47,918 bases of DNA, taken from the IMG/VR virus record IMGVR_UViG_3300006923_000037, positions 1 to 47,918 of that record; one strand, written 5' to 3'. Below the pieces are notes generated by a model. It ran no database searches. It saw only the letters and a program-made list of their open reading frames with translations, and was not told the DNA's origin. The stretch is from a virus. Each line of letters starts with the position of its first letter. Position 1 is the stretch's first letter. This document shows, piece by piece, positions 44,901 through 47,918 of this stretch. Made by a program: the position numbers and the translations under genes.

Positions 44901-45318
44901 CACATTCGGAGACCCCACAGCAGAACAAACAGCGTCAAAGCTTATCCCAAATCAAATAAAAAGCCTGATTTCAGATATGTCTGGGATGATTTCTTCAGAA
45001 TCTCTAAGAAAAAGTTGGAAATTAGAAGAAATTGATGTTGTTAATGACTTTAGATATAGCCAGGTATTTCGATATAGTTATGGAACTCTATGTAAAATAG
45101 AATATTTAAGCGGGTTTAGTAACTCTATCGTATCTATTTTTGGAAAGCCAACTTGGAAAACAATGGATTTTACTTTCCTAGACAGCACACTAAGCAAGGA
45201 TGATATTATTCTATGTAGAATATCTAGATATTCCAACTCAACTTTGGGCATTGGCTTAGACAGCGATAATCTTCCATTGTATAATCAATACTTTTTGTTA
45301 GAGAAGGAGGAAGCCTAA
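41998..45318 (+). CDS. Large virion structural protein (1106 aa)
   Basis: The acidic, soluble product has no membrane segment and no catalytic motif I can identify. It mixes beta-rich N-terminal sequence (FKQIRVDKVVDTDYAK, ISFDSGILRVEIDYVI) with long helical segments (DYLNNTLKDLKRAKAIAKEY; NKLIQQMEIEVL). The C-terminal part (about residues 1000-1106; RYSQVFRYSYGTLCKIEYLSG) is beta-rich. Position after wedge genes and its own late element make it a tail or neck component; the exact role is unknown. It is followed without a gap by the next structural gene. Confidence 0.72.
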   Translation: MSEVSDKINEQVGEFLPNVYFKQIRVDKVVDTDYAKTNNYQKSKIISFDSGILRVEIDYVIKDYINADGETTWFYNSDVVNHMRVQFACSKSETETQELSFLSVIKSWTSNIRKIVLRDKANIVSKHNQIVIGEQIAQLEEFLADNEFYQSRAPGTGLRIINSGRSSHLKNLAELGSQSRSTYLKIIESINSRADAYTDDITEINSYDTDTDDKDLFPRTLIDDGEDISDYFINNSNERNRFVNIQKTLVHTIYIDKLGDSLEHLSYFVFVYLDLDSIAASYGISLEPEQTGVFSNIKGDVSSYSIISDGTLNSTEKIVDKRYVSKSPLPNNISSYWQSPDLEYAMQSREAVDEANTFSVRGAIRNSRLKPQDIFVQIPEKYVSECYIAMQEDREVNGSFFVDFRGIVTKNALFGGLVNMGLPASKVNEIYGLCKIKEIKITRERVEELSSLNQLGSKNVEITTYEPNLNLPTTIALAGEVDGVLKASDGSPVNLKQISGSNFKLLGNTNPAIQSSGVRFYTFQDKSTRGLSYGKYRYTIEMTIHDGTVDYLNNTLKDLKRAKAIAKEYYDTASTVGGTTGFYNKKTLQFTTKLSDYYSYKDTDTYKEIKPWNETVSLYLGVLTAINPDSSSSELADAKQSILSSIRPSTGNLNAVSEYLEVLNNLIDEMEDVLGTRLQSDDEQNFTQRSASSSNRGDSLSMKAKKAFKTIIDVDKTSSGYNFLNLPDENEKGIQAYTVSDFMKRAKDEILTYWTSSAPSFSFSSEDKPFLTDLEQNKYIYFSPSRIILNKNKESIVERTTPGTEVFNEDTFNLVGVSSELEMGASTAKNNILEFEGDGESTKRITIYDNFLNTFGVEINDNKRKIDTNKALTPANMFDEDTDQLTDDEMLRQEANIDILTNEQLGSDINKVKNIELIYQAISSIFVKERRKDNKSNLSAESYDLENDQNVINKLIQQMEIEVLGGSPTFGDPTAEQTASKLIPNQIKSLISDMSGMISSESLRKSWKLEEIDVVNDFRYSQVFRYSYGTLCKIEYLSGFSNSIVSIFGKPTWKTMDFTFLDSTLSKDDIILCRISRYSNSTLGIGLDSDNLPLYNQYFLLEKEEA

Positions 45319-47805
45319 ATGGGAACTCTTGAGAAAGAGGGTGATGGTTCTAGCTCTGCCGGAGGCGGAATTGACGAAAAGATACCGGGAACTGATACCG
45401 GGAAGGGGTCAGGCCCGCTTGACGAGTATGAAACCGACCCCAAAGACGCACCACCAAGGATTGATTCTCCTACTCCTCCTGCTCCGAAAGAAGATACGGA
45501 AGAAGATATTGCATCTGTACCGTTCTATACTGGTCCGCCAAGTATTAAATATAACATAAGTTGGGAAGAACCAGAAATAGAAATTATTACACCGTCGAAA
45601 ATGCCATTTATTAAGGCAACTCAGATAGTTAATTATATACAAAGCAATACGACAACCGGCACACCAACCGCAAAACAATTTTATGAGAAAGTTGCATCTG
45701 ATACCGGCTTCGTTCTTAGTGGATCATGGGAAGATAGCGTAGGTGGCCACAAATATTTAAACAACAACCCAGAACAGTATTATTTCAACATTGACACCGA
45801 AAACGTAGAGCTTCTCACAAATAACACAAAATCAAATTTGGACTACTCTTCCTTTTATCTTAAGGCATTATTCGATTATAATTTTCTATCCAAGAAATAT
45901 GAGGAAGGCATCACGACAGTTTCAGAAAGATTGCTGCCGAATCAGTACGGCTTAATCTTGACAACTCTCGCAAATGATTCTAAAATTGAAATTTCCAGTT
46001 GGTTAAACAGTGCTTATAGAGATTTGGGCCTTTCTATTAGTCCATCAAAAAATGAAAAAACAGCAAATGATATTTTTGAGACCTATTATGAAAGATTACC
46101 AACTCTGTCTTCCCAGACCCGAGGAGTAACCACCCGTGACCTCACTCTCACCTTATCCAACCACATGAAAAACGTCATATTTCCAGCTAGCAGTAAGGGC
46201 ATCATGGAAGAGGGTATGATAGAACACTATTCTTTTCCGATGTCAACAAACATAGAATTTAATACAGATAGCTCAACTCAGTTCGCACAATCTCTACAAA
46301 ATGCAAAACTAGGATCCGCATTAATAAATTATGCTCAAGATGGATTTACTGATGAATCGGAAAGAGTAAACATTACAACAAGAAAAGAGACCGCCCTCGA
46401 TTCAAAGAACGATAAGGATAATCATCTTAATGGTAATTTTATTCAAGAAACAACCTCCTCGAAAAGAACAATAAGTATTTCTGATTGGTGGGAAAAAGAT
46501 TGGTTCGGCGGATCCCCAACTGGAATTAATTTTGATGATCAATTCTTTGTGGGATATAAATCTGAAGAAGATATCTCTGAGAACGATATTAGCAAAATAA
46601 CAAACAAGTTTGCAAAGATAATTTCTTGGATTGCCTTCGCAGGTGGCCTAAAACAAATAGTCAAAGATCATTTCATATCAAACATGTGCGATATTTTCGA
46701 GGCTAAAAAAACAACATATTCAGAAGATGTTATTTATAAAATAAGTAAGTTCGCAGGAATATCAACTGATGGAGAAGAACTACAGAACTTTTGGTTCTCC
46801 AATTCAAATGAAATCGATGTAATAAGATTTTTTGATACACAAGTTAAATTTAACACAGATTACACATATAGGCTAACAACATACAAAATGGCGATAGGAA
46901 CAAAATATGAAAGAAAGGAATTAATAGAGGTGGATTCGGTGGCACCTCCTCCCGGCGCCGCCCTTGCGCTAGAGGCACCTGGAATAGAAGACTATAAATT
47001 TAAAGCAAAAATAAAATATGAACTAGAACCAGATGTTCGCCTAATAGAAATCGACCAATTAACATTCGGAGGCAAAATAATAGATGATCCTCCAGTGGCA
47101 CCAGAAGTTAATTTTATTCCGTACAGAGGAGTCAACAACAAGGTGCTACTATCTCTTGACTCCGCAGTCGGAGAATATAACTTAGTTCCCATAACCTTTA
47201 ATGATTTAGAAAGAGATTTAATAAATCAAATAAGAATAGCACAAGCTAGACCAGATCCAAAAACCCCAATCAGGTTTTCGTCTGATGAAGGAACAAAATC
47301 GTTTGAGGTTTATAGAATGGAGGAGCCTCCACAAAACTACAACAGCTTCGCGAACAAGCTACTGTACACACTGTCAAGCCAGGATTATTCATCAGCCGAG
47401 ATTATAGACAATATAGAACCAAACAAGAAATACTATTATACATTTCGTTCAGTTGATTATCATAACAAAATCTCAAACCCCTCTGCGGTATTCGAATATA
47501 TTTTAATAGATGCAGATGGAGCAGTTTATCCAGAACTAAAAGTTTATGATTTCAATATTAAGTCACCAAAAGTAGCGACAAAGAGTATGAAAAAACTACT
47601 TAGAGTAGTACCAACCTTCGCACAGTCCGCCGTCAACTATGATAGCATGGACTTTGATTCGACACCAACTCTTGGAACTACCGGAGGCGAAAGCCTTTTT
47701 AGTTCAGAAAATAATCCTTCAAAATTCAAAATAAGGCTTACTTCGAAGAGATCGGGCAAACAAATAGACTTTAATGTTGGATTTATACTAAAAGAGAAGA
47801 AATGA
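45319..47805 (+). CDS. Virion structural protein with disordered N-terminus and FN3-like domain (828 aa)
   Basis: The N-terminal about 75 residues are Gly/Pro/Asp-rich and disordered (GSSSAGGGIDEKIPGTDTGK), encoded by GC-richer DNA than the rest. The middle is helical with aromatic patches (ISDWWEKDWFGGS). Near the C-terminus (about residues 640-740) the pattern KSFEVYRMEEPPQ...YSSAEIIDNIEPNKKYYYTFRSVDYHNKISNPS is typical of a fibronectin type III-like beta sandwich. A short C-terminal domain ends KFKIRLTSKRSGKQIDFNVG. The gene directly abuts the 1106-aa gene, so the two products may act together in the tail. No enzyme activity is suggested. Confidence 0.75.
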   Translation: MGTLEKEGDGSSSAGGGIDEKIPGTDTGKGSGPLDEYETDPKDAPPRIDSPTPPAPKEDTEEDIASVPFYTGPPSIKYNISWEEPEIEIITPSKMPFIKATQIVNYIQSNTTTGTPTAKQFYEKVASDTGFVLSGSWEDSVGGHKYLNNNPEQYYFNIDTENVELLTNNTKSNLDYSSFYLKALFDYNFLSKKYEEGITTVSERLLPNQYGLILTTLANDSKIEISSWLNSAYRDLGLSISPSKNEKTANDIFETYYERLPTLSSQTRGVTTRDLTLTLSNHMKNVIFPASSKGIMEEGMIEHYSFPMSTNIEFNTDSSTQFAQSLQNAKLGSALINYAQDGFTDESERVNITTRKETALDSKNDKDNHLNGNFIQETTSSKRTISISDWWEKDWFGGSPTGINFDDQFFVGYKSEEDISENDISKITNKFAKIISWIAFAGGLKQIVKDHFISNMCDIFEAKKTTYSEDVIYKISKFAGISTDGEELQNFWFSNSNEIDVIRFFDTQVKFNTDYTYRLTTYKMAIGTKYERKELIEVDSVAPPPGAALALEAPGIEDYKFKAKIKYELEPDVRLIEIDQLTFGGKIIDDPPVAPEVNFIPYRGVNNKVLLSLDSAVGEYNLVPITFNDLERDLINQIRIAQARPDPKTPIRFSSDEGTKSFEVYRMEEPPQNYNSFANKLLYTLSSQDYSSAEIIDNIEPNKKYYYTFRSVDYHNKISNPSAVFEYILIDADGAVYPELKVYDFNIKSPKVATKSMKKLLRVVPTFAQSAVNYDSMDFDSTPTLGTTGGESLFSSENNPSKFKIRLTSKRSGKQIDFNVGFILKEKK

Positions 47806-47818
47806 AAACAACAATAGA

Positions 47819-47844
47819 ACTATTTACTGATAATACTATTTACA
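47819..47844 (+). promoter_or_regulatory. Tandem late promoter elements
   Basis: ACTATTTACT (47819-47828) and ACTATTTACA (47835-47844) lie 6 nt apart in the 54-nt gap before the last, partial gene. The second ends 15 nt before the ATG, the usual spacing. Only this gap holds two copies. Confidence 0.5.
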
Positions 47845-47859
47845 TTAGGAGAGTTATAA

Positions 47860-47918
47860 ATGGGCTTTTTAGATAATTCAGGCGACATCATACTAGATGC
47901 CGTATTAACAGACACCGG
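47860..47918 (+). CDS. Partial CDS, N-terminus of a phage structural protein
   Basis: An ATG at 47860, with a TTAGGAGAG ribosome site about 9 nt upstream, opens a frame that leaves the window after 19 complete codons: MGFLDNSGDIILDAVLTDT, followed by an incomplete codon. The IILDAVLTDTG pattern resembles the start of the 356-aa protein at 40870 (VIDLQLTQYGK), which hints at a shared virion protein family. The right edge cuts the gene. Confidence 0.7.
   Translation, partial: MGFLDNSGDIILDAVLTDT

Noticed and set aside
514-47844. T4 late promoters (TATAAATA) reading away from the genes
   Set aside because: TATAAATA is the reverse complement of the observed element. In that orientation every copy would drive antisense transcription, so the forward reading ACTATTTATA is preferred.

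Overview
The window is a piece of the genome of a large, AT-rich tailed phage with a contractile (T4-like, myovirus) tail. The anchors are a gp25-type baseplate wedge protein (26634-27029) followed by a gp6/baseplate-J-type wedge protein (27079-28878), a gp55-like late sigma factor (17111-17815), a PIN-PhoH ATPase, and a run of very large virion proteins. The host looks like a bacterium that uses Shine-Dalgarno sites and a standard sigma70: many genes have GGAGG-type sites, and three near-consensus TTGACA-17 nt-TATAAT promoters are visible. Nothing in the window names the host; an aquatic bacterium is only a guess from the overall style.

Layout. (1) 1-6193, minus strand: a tightly coupled operon (repeated ATGA and TAATG junctions) of small proteins, a YkuK-type RNase H-fold protein, an HELVHH metallopeptidase, a concanavalin-like/LamG-like protein, an Ig-like (DUF5011-type) protein and a Lys/Ala-rich basic protein. 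At its upstream end are an HNH endonuclease gene and a tRNA-Ala(UGC) gene split by a 220-nt group I intron. (2) 6344-9576, plus strand: PIN-PhoH, a second HExxH metallopeptidase, a Lys-tailed small protein and a Cas4/RecB-like Fe-S nuclease. (3) 9589-16252: a glycosylation island of four glycosyltransferase genes (one a two-domain fusion) and two SAM methyltransferases; its middle genes are visibly more AT-rich than the flanks. (4) 16284-18114: a sigma70 promoter and a small operon ending with the gp55-like sigma factor and a coiled-coil protein. (5) 18117-47918: the tail/baseplate module, with an M15 peptidase hub/spike protein, a spike-like protein, a 1946-aa cysteine-containing protein, gp25, gp6, a 740-aa LamG protein, a 3257-aa LamG protein, and further structural genes running off the right edge.

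Two things stand out. First, the split tRNA-Ala: the acceptor stem carries the alanine-specific G3-U70 pair, and the intron's internal guide sequence pairs with both exon ends exactly at U34/G35. P3, P4 and P7 core helices can be traced, and an HNH homing-type endonuclease gene ends 8 nt before the tRNA. This is a likely 'collaborative homing' arrangement. Second, a recurrent element, ACTATTTATA (8 sites), lies in transcription orientation 15-26 nt before start codons of structural genes and before the HNH and tRNA genes, on both strands. It differs from the T4 late promoter octamer (TATAAATA) at two central bases and is a good candidate for the promoter read by the gp55-like sigma factor encoded here.

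The parts fit one programme. Host-type sigma70 promoters serve small early/regulatory genes at 5286, 7704 and 16319. The phage sigma factor would then switch on late structural genes through the ACTATTTATA element. The glycosyltransferase/methyltransferase island may decorate virion proteins or DNA.
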